A stretch of DNA of 64,000 bases, taken from NCBI RefSeq assembly GCF_965184065.1, contig NZ_OZ239098.1. One strand, given 5' to 3'. A program made the position numbers and the translations under genes. Position 1 is the stretch's first letter, and each line of letters opens with the position of its first letter. This DNA comes from Methylopumilus sp026399645. GTDB lineage: Bacteria > Pseudomonadota > Gammaproteobacteria > Burkholderiales > Methylophilaceae. Below the pieces are notes generated by a model that saw only the letters and a program-made list of their open reading frames with translations, did no database searches and was not told where the DNA came from. Shown in pieces: positions 23,666 through 33,454 of this stretch.

Positions 23666-25489
23666 TCACAGGACTAACGAATGGATCTGGCTTTGCTGCA
23701 CACGCCACATTTCGGAATAGCGCTGACCATCCTTTAGAAGTGATTCATGGGTGCCGCGTTCAATAATACTGCCTGCTTCCATGACTAAAATCTGATGGGC
23801 ATGTGTGATGGTTGAAAGGCGATGCGCGATGATTAATGTCGTGCGATTCTTAGCCAACTCGTTTAATTCTTTTTGAATGCTGCGTTCCGTTTCAGAATCC
23901 AACGCTGAGGTGGCTTCGTCAAAGACAAGTAAGGAAGGATTTTTTAGCAGTGTTCTTGCAATAGCGACGCGCTGCTTTTCGCCACCAGAAAGCTTGAGGC
24001 CTCGCTCACCAACATTGGTGTTGTAACCATTTGGTAGGCTAGAAATAAAATCATGGATTTGGGCAGATTGAGCTGCTGCTTCTATGGCAGATTGGCTCGC
24101 ACCGGGCTTACCGTAGGCAATATTAAATCCTATGGTGTCGTTAAACAGCACCGTATCTTGCGGCACTATACCTATAGCCTGTCTAAGACCTGCTTGTTTA
24201 ACAGTTTTAATGTCTTGGTCGTCCAAATAAATGGCGCCCGATTGCACGTCATAAAAACGGAATATCAGTCGACCTAAGGTACTTTTTCCGGCACCGCTGT
24301 GACCAACAACGGCAGTTGTTTGACCTGGCAATATTTCAAACGATACCTGATTTAATATGCCGCGGTTTTTTTCGTAATAAAAACTAACGTCTTTAAAACA
24401 AACATGCGGTCCTATCTTTGGAGATTTTATTTGCAATGCTGTTGCGTTTGGTAGATCAGAAATTTCTTGATCCGTTTCTAGTAAACTAAACATTCGGTCT
24501 ATATCAGTTAACGATTGCTTCATTTCACGGTAGAGCACGCCGAGAAAGTTAAGTGGTATGTAAAGTTGTATCATTAGCACATTCACTAATACTAAATCAC
24601 CAATGGTCATTTCTTGTTTTGCAACTCCTTGACTAGCCAAACCTAAAATACATACCAATCCAAAAACGATAATAATTTGCTGACCAAAGTTTAAAAAAGC
24701 TAATGACTTTTGCGATTTAATCACAGCGTGTGCATATTTTTTTAGGCTGACATCATAACGTGCAGATTCAAACTGTTCGTTGCCAAAATACTTAACTGTT
24801 TCAAAATTAATTAAAGTATCTACAGCACTTTGGTTGGCCTGTGAGTCAAGGCTATTCATTTCTCGTCGAAAGTTTGTTCGCCACTCTGTAACAACCACTG
24901 TAAATACCACATAACAAATAAGTGCAATAAACGTCACCAATACAAACCTAACATCGTAAGCAAATAAAAGGTACCCTAACACCATAGCAAGTTCGATTAA
25001 GGTGGGAATAATACTGTAAAGAGAATACGAGATAAGCGATTGAATGCCGCGCGTGCCACGTTCAATATCTCTTGTCATACCCCCTGTTTGACGAGACAAG
25101 TGGAAACGTAAAGATAAGGCATGGAGATGATTAAACACTTGTAAACCTACTTGCCTTACAGCTTGCTCAGTGACTTTAGAAAAAATTAACTCTCGCAACT
25201 CTGCAAATAGGGAGGCTGAAAGGCGCAACAAACCGTAAGCCACAATTAAGCTCACGGGCACCGCCAGTAATGCTTTCGGCGTTGAAGTAATACTCATCGC
25301 ATCCACTATATTCTTGAGCATAATAGGCACGCCCAAGTTAGCCACCTTCGCTAACACTAAGCATATAAGCGTAAAAATAATGCGTGCTTTGTAAGCCTTT
25401 ATGTAAGGCAATAAGTTCTTAATGACATTCCAGTCTTGATGACGCTGTTTTTTTTGTTTAACGTTATTTTCTATTTTAGAGGAGTGCAT
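23666..25489 (-). CDS. ABC exporter of the Atm1/HMT1 type
   Basis: The 607-residue half transporter has an N-terminal six-helix domain with the Atm1-like block LRFHLSRQTGGMTRDIERGT and FETVKYFGNEQFE, then an ATPase with Walker A GHSGAGKST, signature LSGGEKQR, Walker B LLVFDEATSALD and the H-loop IIAHRLSTI. Atm1 homologs export glutathione-linked or sulfur-containing compounds and metals. It lies 131 bases downstream of ovoB on the same strand and could act on thiols made there; that is inference. It converges with msrB. Confidence 0.92.
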   Translation of the reverse strand: MHSSKIENNVKQKKQRHQDWNVIKNLLPYIKAYKARIIFTLICLVLAKVANLGVPIMLKNIVDAMSITSTPKALLAVPVSLIVAYGLLRLSASLFAELRELIFSKVTEQAVRQVGLQVFNHLHALSLRFHLSRQTGGMTRDIERGTRGIQSLISYSLYSIIPTLIELAMVLGYLLFAYDVRFVLVTFIALICYVVFTVVVTEWRTNFRREMNSLDSQANQSAVDTLINFETVKYFGNEQFESARYDVSLKKYAHAVIKSQKSLAFLNFGQQIIIVFGLVCILGLASQGVAKQEMTIGDLVLVNVLMIQLYIPLNFLGVLYREMKQSLTDIDRMFSLLETDQEISDLPNATALQIKSPKIGPHVCFKDVSFYYEKNRGILNQVSFEILPGQTTAVVGHSGAGKSTLGRLIFRFYDVQSGAIYLDDQDIKTVKQAGLRQAIGIVPQDTVLFNDTIGFNIAYGKPGASQSAIEAAAQSAQIHDFISSLPNGYNTNVGERGLKLSGGEKQRVAIARTLLKNPSLLVFDEATSALDSETERSIQKELNELAKNRTTLIIAHRLSTITHAHQILVMEAGSIIERGTHESLLKDGQRYSEMWRVQQSQIHSLVL

Positions 25490-25620
25490 AGGTGCGGTTT
25501 AGAGTGTGCAAGTAGAGGTTTATAAAGAAGTTAAAAAAAGCCTTTGTATTAATAAAGTAGGTTCGAGATAAAAGGGTGGTATAACCCTTGTCGTTAAGAG
25601 TAGAAAGTAAAAGCATCAAA

Positions 25621-26823
25621 TCACGACAAAGCAGATTTCAAACGATCAAGCGCTTTCATGACATTTGCTCTGGGAGTGCCTATATTCATGCGCATAAAAC
25701 CCTTACCACCGCATCCAAACATTGCACCACTGGATAAACCTAACTGCACTTCTTGCACAAAAAAGAGCGCTAATGCTTTGTCATCTAGGTTTAATTTTCT
25801 ACAATCTAGCCAAAGTAGATAGGTACCTTCTGGGCACACCGCATTTATTTTTGGTATATGCGCACGAATAAACGCAACAGCCTCATCACGCGTCGCTTGA
25901 AGGTAAGCCATTAATTCACTTAACCAGTCAGCCCCGCCACGGTAGGCGGCTTCAAACGCAATCATACTAAATGGGTTAGTCACTGAAACAGCGATCTTAG
26001 TAAGATGTGATTGGATGGTTTGACGATAAGTGGCATCGGGTATGATTAATGCAGAAAGTCCCAAGCCTGGGATATTAAAGGTTTTACTGGGCGAAACGGC
26101 TGTGATGATAGCGTGAGGTGCATCTATGCTTGATGTTGCTGGGGCATTCTTAAAAGCAAGACGACTTAGCGTGTGATGTTGCGTATCGGCATACACCAAA
26201 TCTGCATGAATTTCATCGGCTAGAATAATTAAATTGTGCTTTTTTGCAACAGCCAATAGGGCCAGTAACTCGTCTTTTAACCAAACCCGTCCGACTGGGT
26301 TGTGAGGTGAGCAAAACATTAGTAGGCTCGCTTCTCTAGCGCAGTTATCTAGCTGTGAAAGATCCATTTGGTAATGCAAATTACCCAAATCATCTTCTTC
26401 TAAAATCAAGGGGTTTTCTATCAAACGACGATGCTGATCTTTTACCGCAGATAGAAAGGGGAAATATACTGGGGGCTGGACTATCACACCTCCATTTTCT
26501 GCTGTTAATGCTGCCACAACCAAGTTTAAGGAAGGCACCACGCCAGGGGTCAGTACTATCCACTCACGTTTTACTGGCCATTGATGCTTTAGAAGTAACC
26601 AATCGATTAGAGCTTGATAGAGACTCTCTGGTGCAATTGAATAGCCGTATATGGGATGGCTGGCTCTTGCTTGTAATGCTTCTGTAACAGCATCGGGCAC
26701 AGCAAAATCCATGTCAGCGACCCACATTGGCAAGATATCATTCGTGCCAAATGTTTCAAGCCTGCCATCATATTTTAGCGATGCACTGGTCTCCCGTGGG
26801 ATTGTTTTGTCAAAACGTTGCAT
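25621..26823 (-). CDS. ovoB: PLP-dependent C-S lyase, probable OvoB
   Basis: The protein (400 residues from the ATG used here) is a MalY/PatB-type fold-type I PLP enzyme: LPMWVADMDF, GVVPSLNLVV, FCSPHNPVGRVW, ADEIHADLVY and the PLP lysine in SPSKTFNIPGL. The start ATG overlaps the ovoA stop (TGATG), so the two are coupled. In the ovothiol pathway OvoB cleaves the histidyl-cysteine sulfoxide to 5-thiohistidine, and the adjacent ovoA makes this role likely. Taken alone it could be called cystathionine beta-lyase. I prefer this start to an upstream GTG at 26841 because of the overlap. Confidence 0.82.
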   Translation of the reverse strand: MQRFDKTIPRETSASLKYDGRLETFGTNDILPMWVADMDFAVPDAVTEALQARASHPIYGYSIAPESLYQALIDWLLLKHQWPVKREWIVLTPGVVPSLNLVVAALTAENGGVIVQPPVYFPFLSAVKDQHRRLIENPLILEEDDLGNLHYQMDLSQLDNCAREASLLMFCSPHNPVGRVWLKDELLALLAVAKKHNLIILADEIHADLVYADTQHHTLSRLAFKNAPATSSIDAPHAIITAVSPSKTFNIPGLGLSALIIPDATYRQTIQSHLTKIAVSVTNPFSMIAFEAAYRGGADWLSELMAYLQATRDEAVAFIRAHIPKINAVCPEGTYLLWLDCRKLNLDDKALALFFVQEVQLGLSSGAMFGCGGKGFMRMNIGTPRANVMKALDRLKSALS

Positions 26824-28928
26824 CAGCGCATGCGTTCCCACAAGGTCACTTCGGACAAGCTGTGTTGGAATTTATGGCGTGTTTCACGAATTACAAAAGG
26901 AATTTCAATGGGCGATTGCATAAGCTTAAAGTGCTCACCAAGCAATGCTTTGAGGCCATCTATAGTGCTGACATTTTCGCCGTCTTGCTTGTGGCCGCCT
27001 ATCCATTGGTCACGCGGCGTGTGTTCTTCTAACCAAGTGTAGGGTGAGGTGATCATTAAGACGCCGCCTATATTTAACCTATGGTGAATATTGCTTAAAA
27101 AATCACGCGGGTTGTATAGGCGATCAATTAAATTGGCAGCAAGTATAAAATCGTAGCCAGTAAATTGTGGTTTAAGATTGCAGGCATCACCTTGCCAAAA
27201 ATCAACCTTGTGCGCCACATCCGTTAATTTAAGATCAGCTAAACTGCGTTCCTGGTAGCTCACTAAATCACCTTCGTTCACCATGGTGTAACGCAGTATG
27301 CCTTGTTGGACTAGTTTTAGCGCTAAACCAATAAATCGTGCGGAAAAATCGATACCAGTGACATGGTCAAAATGCTTTGCTAACTCAAACGAAGCGCGGC
27401 CAGTGGCGCATCCCAAATCCAAGGCCTTTTTGGCGGGTCGTGTGTGTAAGTGTTGAACTGCAAAATCACTCAGCGCTTTAGGGAAATTTGGCACACCAAA
27501 GTAGGTATCACCATAATGAAACTCAGCATATTCTGAAAGTTGTTTATCGGTTTCGTAATGCGAAGCATGAATTTGTAGAGGCGTATCAGTCACAATATAG
27601 CGGAATCCTGCGTGTTGAAAAAAATGTCGGCGAAATGCGTAACGTGCATCTTTTAGGGCTTCATTGCCAGAGGCTATCCACGAACCGCCTTTAATGATGT
27701 TATGACGACCATCGAATGTGGGTGTAGAGAAATCATCATATAAGGGGTGCACCTTAAACCCATCAAATGGAAAAATAGGGGTTTCTGTCCATTGCCAAAC
27801 ATTACCAACCACATCATACAAATCACCATGTGCATATGTATTGACCGGGCAAGAAGAAGCGTAATGGTCTAAAAATAGATTTGCATTCATACTACCTCTT
27901 ACTTTTTCATCTGACAAGCCAGCATGGGCATAGAGGCTATACCACTCTTGCTCTGAGGGCATACGCACTTGCTTTCCCGTACTAGCAGAGTGCCAATTGC
28001 AAAAGGCTTTTGCTTCGTGGTAGTTGACTTCGACTGGCCAGCTCCAAGGCATAGGAACTTCTTCCGTCATTAATCTGAGTTTCCAAACATCACCTTGTTG
28101 TACCCAGAAAGTTGGATGCATTGCTTGAGCGTAATGCCGCCAAGCTAATCCTTCTTCCTGCCAATATGAGTCTTCTTTATACCCACCGGCTTCGACAAAA
28201 GTAAGAAACTCCGCGTTAGAGGTTAAGTATTTTGCTGCCTGAAACGCTGTGCATTCAGTTTCAAAATTACCGTACTCATTATCCCAGCCGTAATGTTCGG
28301 GAGATTTACTTAATTTAATTCGTCTAGGCGGTATGTCTACCAAACTATTGGAAGGTGCTGTGGTGTTTATTGCTGAACATGAACGCCAAGCGTCTTTTTT
28401 TTGCACATAGTGCAAAGCATGTTGGCGTATTAATACTGAGCTGGTTTCTAAATGAATGCGCTCATGCTCTATGCCCATTAAAATCGTCCACCATTGATTA
28501 TCCCAATCCATAGGTAGGTTAAGTGGCAATGTACAAATTAATTGATCAACCACTTTGCGCACGCTGGCGCGGTAAGTTTTAACCTCTAAAGGCGTGGGCC
28601 AATTATAATTTTGCGCATTGATATCGTCCCAGCCCATTTCATCAACACCCACAGCAAACATCGATTCAAATTGAGGATTGACACGCTCAGTGATTAAGCC
28701 TGCTAATGTTAATTTATTAATAAAAAAAGTATTAGTATGGCCATAATAAAAAATCAGCGGATGCCTCAATTTAATAGGGTTCACATAATAGGCTTCATCA
28801 CTAACTAATGTCTGAAACAAGCTCTCATATAAATCTGCAGTTTGATGAAAATACTGACGAGTTTGCTCACGCAAGGTCGTTGCTTCCTGGGTGTCTAGGA
28901 GTGTGCTGCGATTTAAATAGGTACTCAT
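26823..28928 (-). CDS. ovoA: OvoA, 5-histidylcysteine sulfoxide synthase / methyltransferase
   Basis: The 701-residue protein has three parts: an N-terminal DinB-like domain with the non-haem iron histidines (His64, and His155 and His159 in HERIHLET), a formylglycine-enzyme-like middle domain (MPSEQEWYSLYAHAG, VVGNVWQWTETP, FRRHFFQHAGFRY) and a C-terminal SAM methyltransferase (ALDLGCATGRASFELA). This layout is that of OvoA, which joins cysteine to histidine oxidatively and later methylates 5-thiohistidine to ovothiol A. Full length matches the family. It is the first gene of a minus-strand operon with ovoB. GC content is above the window average. Confidence 0.93.
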   Translation of the reverse strand: MSTYLNRSTLLDTQEATTLREQTRQYFHQTADLYESLFQTLVSDEAYYVNPIKLRHPLIFYYGHTNTFFINKLTLAGLITERVNPQFESMFAVGVDEMGWDDINAQNYNWPTPLEVKTYRASVRKVVDQLICTLPLNLPMDWDNQWWTILMGIEHERIHLETSSVLIRQHALHYVQKKDAWRSCSAINTTAPSNSLVDIPPRRIKLSKSPEHYGWDNEYGNFETECTAFQAAKYLTSNAEFLTFVEAGGYKEDSYWQEEGLAWRHYAQAMHPTFWVQQGDVWKLRLMTEEVPMPWSWPVEVNYHEAKAFCNWHSASTGKQVRMPSEQEWYSLYAHAGLSDEKVRGSMNANLFLDHYASSCPVNTYAHGDLYDVVGNVWQWTETPIFPFDGFKVHPLYDDFSTPTFDGRHNIIKGGSWIASGNEALKDARYAFRRHFFQHAGFRYIVTDTPLQIHASHYETDKQLSEYAEFHYGDTYFGVPNFPKALSDFAVQHLHTRPAKKALDLGCATGRASFELAKHFDHVTGIDFSARFIGLALKLVQQGILRYTMVNEGDLVSYQERSLADLKLTDVAHKVDFWQGDACNLKPQFTGYDFILAANLIDRLYNPRDFLSNIHHRLNIGGVLMITSPYTWLEEHTPRDQWIGGHKQDGENVSTIDGLKALLGEHFKLMQSPIEIPFVIRETRHKFQHSLSEVTLWERMR

Positions 28929-28992
28929 TAAATTTGTGGCTTTGCTAATATTGGTTATGATGGGTTTAACTGACGCGCTATTTTATTACAAA

Positions 28993-29020
28993 CTAAAAGC
29001 TGGCAATTGCCAGCTTTTAG
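28993..29020. terminator. Perfect 28-base palindromic terminator
   Basis: CTAAAAGCTGGCAA / TTGCCAGCTTTTAG pairs completely, with T runs on both sides. It lies between the ovoA start and the minus-strand gene at 29235 and ends the latter's transcript. The rest of 28929-29234 holds a truncated copy of the micro-gene at 9712 (about 29179-29216) and otherwise no gene. Confidence 0.8.
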
Positions 29021-29178
29021 TTTTCGCTATATTTCTTTTTAATTTTTAAAAGCTTTTTTTTAAAATATTACAGAGACATGTATTGGTGCAGTTTTCCCTG
29101 TATTAGTTCACCATAATTTCCTTAATTTTTTTTGGATCCCAACATGCCATGGCTGTAATAGAGGTGCTGGATTAAATT

Positions 29179-29216
29179 TCAGCCGATTGTGTTTTCGTCT
29201 TCATTTTTATATTTCA
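29179..29216 (-). pseudogene. Truncated duplicate of the micro-gene at 9712
   Basis: GTGAAATATAAAAATGAAG encodes MKYKNED... and stops after about 12 codons, whereas the copy at 9712-9801 continues through a CxC...C motif. The flanking bases CAGTTTTCTC and GCAATCACCCATTGCTGATG are shared with the first locus, so it is the decayed half of a duplicated gene pair. Confidence 0.4.
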
Positions 29217-29234
29217 CAGTTTTCTCAACAATAA

Positions 29235-29417
29235 TTAAACGCAATCACCCATTGCTGATGAATACCTATGCCAACAGTCTTTGTCATTGTGCTCGCATAC
29301 AAAATTATTTTCATCTTTAATTTCATCTATGTTTTTTGACATGTTTGAATTTTCTAAATTTTCATTTTTCTCTAAAATTTTAGATGTTTTAATTTCTTTT
29401 TTTGATTTCATTTTCAT
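29235..29417 (-). CDS. Small protein with C-terminal CWHRYSSAMGDCV motif, 60 aa
   Basis: The last residues (VCEHNDKDCWHRYSSAMGDC) match the end of the protein encoded at 9819-9986 in nearly every position, while the N-terminal part is a lysine- and asparagine-rich low-complexity region (KSKKEIKTSKILEKNENLEN). The 3' flank is also duplicated. This contrast points to a functional C-terminal motif with a free N-terminal tail. A conserved partner micro-gene is broken here. The function is unknown. Confidence 0.6.
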   Translation of the reverse strand: MKMKSKKEIKTSKILEKNENLENSNMSKNIDEIKDENNFVCEHNDKDCWHRYSSAMGDCV

Positions 29418-29609
29418 TTCCTTACAAATAGTTTGTATGGGTGAATTCTATGTCTCTTATTTAGATAAATCCAATGATTTGTTTTTAAGTATGTGATAAG
29501 AATTACTTATCAATAGAAAAATCTATAAGAACTACAGGTAGGCGCTCATTAAGGTTTTTGTTAAGACGGTGATTGGGTTATGTTGCAAAGCGTTAAACTT
29601 CTGTGGCTC

Positions 29610-29999
29610 TTAAGCTGGTTTTCTTTTACTGCTAAGCTTCAAAATATTATTTCTAATTTGGATATACTCTTGTTCGGTTGGTTTGCTCCAATTGCCACCA
29701 GAAGAGTTAACCATATAAATTAAAGCCTCCGAGAAATCCTCTAGAGTTAAATCAGGCCTTCCGCCTTTTGCTGGCATTTTTCTGACACCGTTATAAGCTT
29801 CAGCAATGACATGAACTTTGCCTTCCTTAATAATAGGCGCCCAAGCGAGATTATTCTGAAATTTAGGAGCCCCATTCATGCCAGAAGCATGACAAGCTAT
29901 ACAAATTGATTTATAGGTAGACTCTCCACCCGCATAAGAAGTTAATGAGATTATTAAAGTCAGTACAAAGAATGAAAAAATTATAGTTTGTCGCAGCAT
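29610..29999 (-). CDS. Periplasmic cytochrome c (class I, c5-like)
   Basis: The 129-residue protein has a signal peptide (IIFSFFVLTLIISLTSYAGG), the haem-binding CIACH at about residue 33, and a distal methionine in VRKMPAKGGRPDLT. This matches cytochrome c5-type electron carriers of the periplasm. It would pass electrons from periplasmic dehydrogenases to terminal oxidases. It is a lone minus-strand gene, divergent from glnE with a weak dispersed-repeat-like stretch between them. Confidence 0.9.
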   Translation of the reverse strand: MLRQTIIFSFFVLTLIISLTSYAGGESTYKSICIACHASGMNGAPKFQNNLAWAPIIKEGKVHVIAEAYNGVRKMPAKGGRPDLTLEDFSEALIYMVNSSGGNWSKPTEQEYIQIRNNILKLSSKRKPA

Positions 30000-30144
30000 A
30001 AGCTTAATTAATGGTAAGTAGTTTCGGTATTTGCAGATGTACTAAAAACAATATTTTAGCTGGGAGTAAAAGGGGTGTGCAAGCAAAAGCTTAATTTTGT
30101 GTTAATTTCTAGGTTATGAAGGGTACAAATAAATTACTTGCTTA

Positions 30145-32865
30145 ATGTCTACATCTAATCAATCAGAATTAAATCAATGGTTAAGTAAGGATCTTACTTA
30201 TACCTACCATTGCTCACCTTTTATAAAAAGGCTATTTGAGGCAGATAACGAGCTAGAGCAATCCTCACTTCAACATATGAGCCATCCATTTAGTCGGCAA
30301 GAAATGGAATCATGGTTAGATGACCGCAAAATTTCTGATGAGATAAGTTTAAATAAATCTTTACGTAAACTTCGTCAGCAAGTGATAGCAAATATTATTC
30401 TTCGTGACCTGAATAAATTAGCTGATTTAAATGAGATCTTAAAGTCAGTCACTGAGCTTGCTGAAATTACTCTACTTCATGCACATCAATTTCATTTTAA
30501 TTACCTTAAGTCTATTCACGGTTCTCCGATAGGATTAAACGGACAAGAGCAGCAATTAAGTATTGTCGCCATGGGAAAGCTAGGTGGAGCAGAGCTTAAT
30601 GTATCGTCTGATATTGACCTAATCTTTGCATATCCAGAAGAGGGAGATACTAAAAGCAATGCGTCTATCAGCAATCAAAGCTTCTTTATTAAACTTTGTA
30701 AAAAGATCATATCGAGTCTTAATGATATTACAGAAGATGGTTTTGTATTTCGTGTAGATATGCAATTAAGACCTTTTGGTTCTGAGGGTCAGATTGCATG
30801 TAGTTATCAGATGCTAGAAGATTACTATCAAAAATACGGACGAGAATGGGAAAGATATGCATGGGTCAAAGGTCGGGTTATTGTTGGGCCTCAGATAGAG
30901 CTTAGTCAAATTATTGAGCCATTTGTTTACAGAAAATATTTAGATTACGGAGCATTGAATTCTATGCGTGATTTAAAAACTCAGATTCAAAATGATGTAA
31001 ATAAAAAAGGCATTCAAGAAAATATTAAAGTTGGTCGAGGTGGCATTCGAAAGATTGAGTTTATCGCGCAAGTTTATCAGTTGATCAGAGGTGGCCAAGA
31101 TAAGTCATTAAGACTTAAATCACTTTTACCTACATTAGCAGTTCTTGAAACTAAAAATTTATTATCTAAAGACGGAGTTAAGTTATTAACTGAGGCTTAT
31201 GTGTTCTTAAGAAATCTAGAGCATAGACTACAATATATGGAAGATATGCAAACACAAGAGTTACCAAAATCAGACGAGGGTAAATTAAGGTTAGTTAAAT
31301 CTATGCACTACCAAGACTGGAATATGTTTTATCAAGACCTTGAAACTCACAGAGCCAATGTAGAATTTTATTTTGACGAAGTTTTTAAAGAAACAATTAA
31401 AGATCAAGATTCACCTCAATTAAATTCAACTAAAGCGCTTTGGAATAGCACTTTAAGTTTAGAAGATGCGCATAAGCATCTAGAGAGCTTAGGCTTTAAA
31501 TTAACTGGTGAGACCTATCAAGTTATTGACGGATTAAAGCATAGTTCACGTTATCTTCATTTGCCTGAAGTGAGTCGACAACGATTCGACCTTCTAATAC
31601 CTTTAATTATCCATGAAGTTTCTTCTACTTCTGATTCGAATTCAGATTCAACGTTCATCAGAATCATTTCAATTTTAGAGAGTATATGTAGGCGTGCGAG
31701 TTATCTTGCTATGCTCACTGAAAATCCAAGTGCATTAAAGATACTTATTAAACTATCTAAAGCGGGCCCATGGCTTACACAATATCTTATTCAGCATCCG
31801 ATATTGATTGATGAATTACTTGATATTAATCATTTTTATACAAAGCCTGATTTTGTAGCAGTAAAAGAAAAGCTTCATAAAGATTTATTGGAGACTAAAG
31901 ACGATATTGAGCTGCAAATGAATATCATGCGCAATATTAAGCACGCTAACATTTTTAAGTTGGCTGCCTTAGAAGTGATCGGTGATGTGTCAGTAGAAAA
32001 TCTCTCTGATTACTTAACCGAACTTGCTGACTTACTTATAGAAGAAACACTTTTATTGGTATGGGGGCATATGTATCCAGAGCAAAATGACCCACCTAAA
32101 TTTGCTGTCATTGCTTATGGGAAATTCGGCGGTAAAGAAATGAGCTATACCTCGGATCTAGATATTGTCTTTATCTATGATGATAAACGAGATGGCATGG
32201 CTGAAAAATATGCAAGATTTGCACAGCGGATCAATAGTTGGCTCAACACCTATTCCTCCTCAGGCGTTCTTTATGATATTGACCTTGCATTAAGACCTGA
32301 CGGGGCGAGTGGCCTATTAGTGAGTTCCATTGATGCTTTTAGAGACTATCAATTAAAGAGAGCTTGGACATGGGAACATCAAGCAATTACCCGGGCACGC
32401 TTTTGTGCTGGAGATGTAGGAATAGGCAATCAATTTGAAAAGGTTCGACTAGATATTCTAGAAACCCAAAGAGATATAAAGCAGTTAAAGATAGATGTGG
32501 TGGACATGCGTGAAAGAATGCTCGAAAAACACAAAGTTAATCGTGAGCTTTTCGATTTAAAACAAGATCGCGGAGGAATTATTGATATTGAATTTATTGT
32601 GCAATATTTTGTATTAGCTTTTGGTTCTTCAAATAAGGCACTTACTCCTAATATAGGCAATATTGGATTACTTAATCTTTTTAGTGAAAAAAAATTAATT
32701 GAAGCTCTCACAGCCAAAAAACTCATCAGTGCTTATCGACGATATAGAGAACTTCAACATCAATTAGGTCTTGAGGCTAAATTAGATGGAAGAATAAAGC
32801 ATTCTGAAGTTACTGATCACCCGGCTGAGGTTGTATCTATTTGGAAGAGTATTTTTAATGATTAA
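30145..32865 (+). CDS. glnE: Bifunctional glutamine synthetase adenylyltransferase/deadenylyltransferase
   Basis: The 906-residue protein has two nucleotidyltransferase domains: the N-terminal deadenylylase with GKLGGAELNVSSDIDLIF (residue 142 onward) and the C-terminal adenylylase with GKFGGKEMSYTSDLDIVF (residue 656 onward), each followed by a helical domain. It attaches AMP to, and removes it from, glutamine synthetase in response to PII and glutamine, which controls nitrogen assimilation. Its 3' end overlaps the convergent msrQ gene by 11 bases. Confidence 0.97.
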   Translation: MSTSNQSELNQWLSKDLTYTYHCSPFIKRLFEADNELEQSSLQHMSHPFSRQEMESWLDDRKISDEISLNKSLRKLRQQVIANIILRDLNKLADLNEILKSVTELAEITLLHAHQFHFNYLKSIHGSPIGLNGQEQQLSIVAMGKLGGAELNVSSDIDLIFAYPEEGDTKSNASISNQSFFIKLCKKIISSLNDITEDGFVFRVDMQLRPFGSEGQIACSYQMLEDYYQKYGREWERYAWVKGRVIVGPQIELSQIIEPFVYRKYLDYGALNSMRDLKTQIQNDVNKKGIQENIKVGRGGIRKIEFIAQVYQLIRGGQDKSLRLKSLLPTLAVLETKNLLSKDGVKLLTEAYVFLRNLEHRLQYMEDMQTQELPKSDEGKLRLVKSMHYQDWNMFYQDLETHRANVEFYFDEVFKETIKDQDSPQLNSTKALWNSTLSLEDAHKHLESLGFKLTGETYQVIDGLKHSSRYLHLPEVSRQRFDLLIPLIIHEVSSTSDSNSDSTFIRIISILESICRRASYLAMLTENPSALKILIKLSKAGPWLTQYLIQHPILIDELLDINHFYTKPDFVAVKEKLHKDLLETKDDIELQMNIMRNIKHANIFKLAALEVIGDVSVENLSDYLTELADLLIEETLLLVWGHMYPEQNDPPKFAVIAYGKFGGKEMSYTSDLDIVFIYDDKRDGMAEKYARFAQRINSWLNTYSSSGVLYDIDLALRPDGASGLLVSSIDAFRDYQLKRAWTWEHQAITRARFCAGDVGIGNQFEKVRLDILETQRDIKQLKIDVVDMRERMLEKHKVNRELFDLKQDRGGIIDIEFIVQYFVLAFGSSNKALTPNIGNIGLLNLFSEKKLIEALTAKKLISAYRRYRELQHQLGLEAKLDGRIKHSEVTDHPAEVVSIWKSIFND

Positions 32866-33448
32866 TTTTTTTACGATTGAAAATATTTAATCTTAATATA
32901 AGTAATATCGAAATTATTACGGCGTAAATAAGTGGTTCTGTTAAATCTTTTTTGACAAGCCATATAAAATGAAGAACACCTAATATAGCTATGACATAAC
33001 TAAGGCGATGCAATCTTTTCCAATTCACCTTAAGTCTTCTCATCATCTTATCTGAAGAAGTGATAGCTAATGGCAGTAATAAAAGCCAAGCTAAAAAACC
33101 TACCAACACATAACGATGTTTAATAATGTCATTTTTGATATCTACCCATGCAAACTGATAATCTAGCCCTATATAACAGAGGAGATGAATTGAGGCATAG
33201 AAAAACACAAAAAGCCCTAACATTCTTCTATATAAAATCCACTCACTTATATTTGTTATTCTTCTTAAAGGGGTCATGCTTAATGTTAAGCATAAAAAAA
33301 TAAGCGCCCACTTTCCAAAATGACGCTCAATAAATTCAACTGGGTTTGCCCCAAGATTGCTTTGAAAGATAGCAATGCCTAATGAAAGAATTGGCCAGAG
33401 GCTTGCGATAAAGATTAAACGCTTGGCATATGATTGATTCAATTTCAA
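32855..33448 (-). CDS. msrQ: MsrQ, haem-binding membrane subunit of MsrPQ
   Basis: The 197-residue protein has about six membrane helices with conserved histidines (IERHFGKWAL, SIHLLCYIG, LHRLSYVIAILGVLHF), as in the YedZ/MsrQ ferric-reductase-like family. It passes quinol electrons to MsrP, encoded six bases upstream. Together they repair oxidised methionine in periplasmic proteins. The 3' end overlaps the end of glnE, transcribed in the opposite direction. Confidence 0.93.
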   Translation of the reverse strand: MKLNQSYAKRLIFIASLWPILSLGIAIFQSNLGANPVEFIERHFGKWALIFLCLTLSMTPLRRITNISEWILYRRMLGLFVFFYASIHLLCYIGLDYQFAWVDIKNDIIKHRYVLVGFLAWLLLLPLAITSSDKMMRRLKVNWKRLHRLSYVIAILGVLHFIWLVKKDLTEPLIYAVIISILLILRLNIFNRKKINH

Positions 33449-33454
33449 GGTAGA

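Noticed and set aside
22700..27694. Several plus-strand frames inside the ovothiol block (for example 22700-23077, 26355-26687, 27488-27694)
   Set aside because: All are antisense to clearly coding minus-strand genes (ADP-ribosylglycohydrolase, ovoB, ovoA) and have no ribosome sites or recognisable products.
29281..29496. 71-codon plus-strand frame rich in Ser and Phe
   Set aside because: Antisense of the lysine-rich small gene with the conserved CWHRYSSAMGDCV tail.
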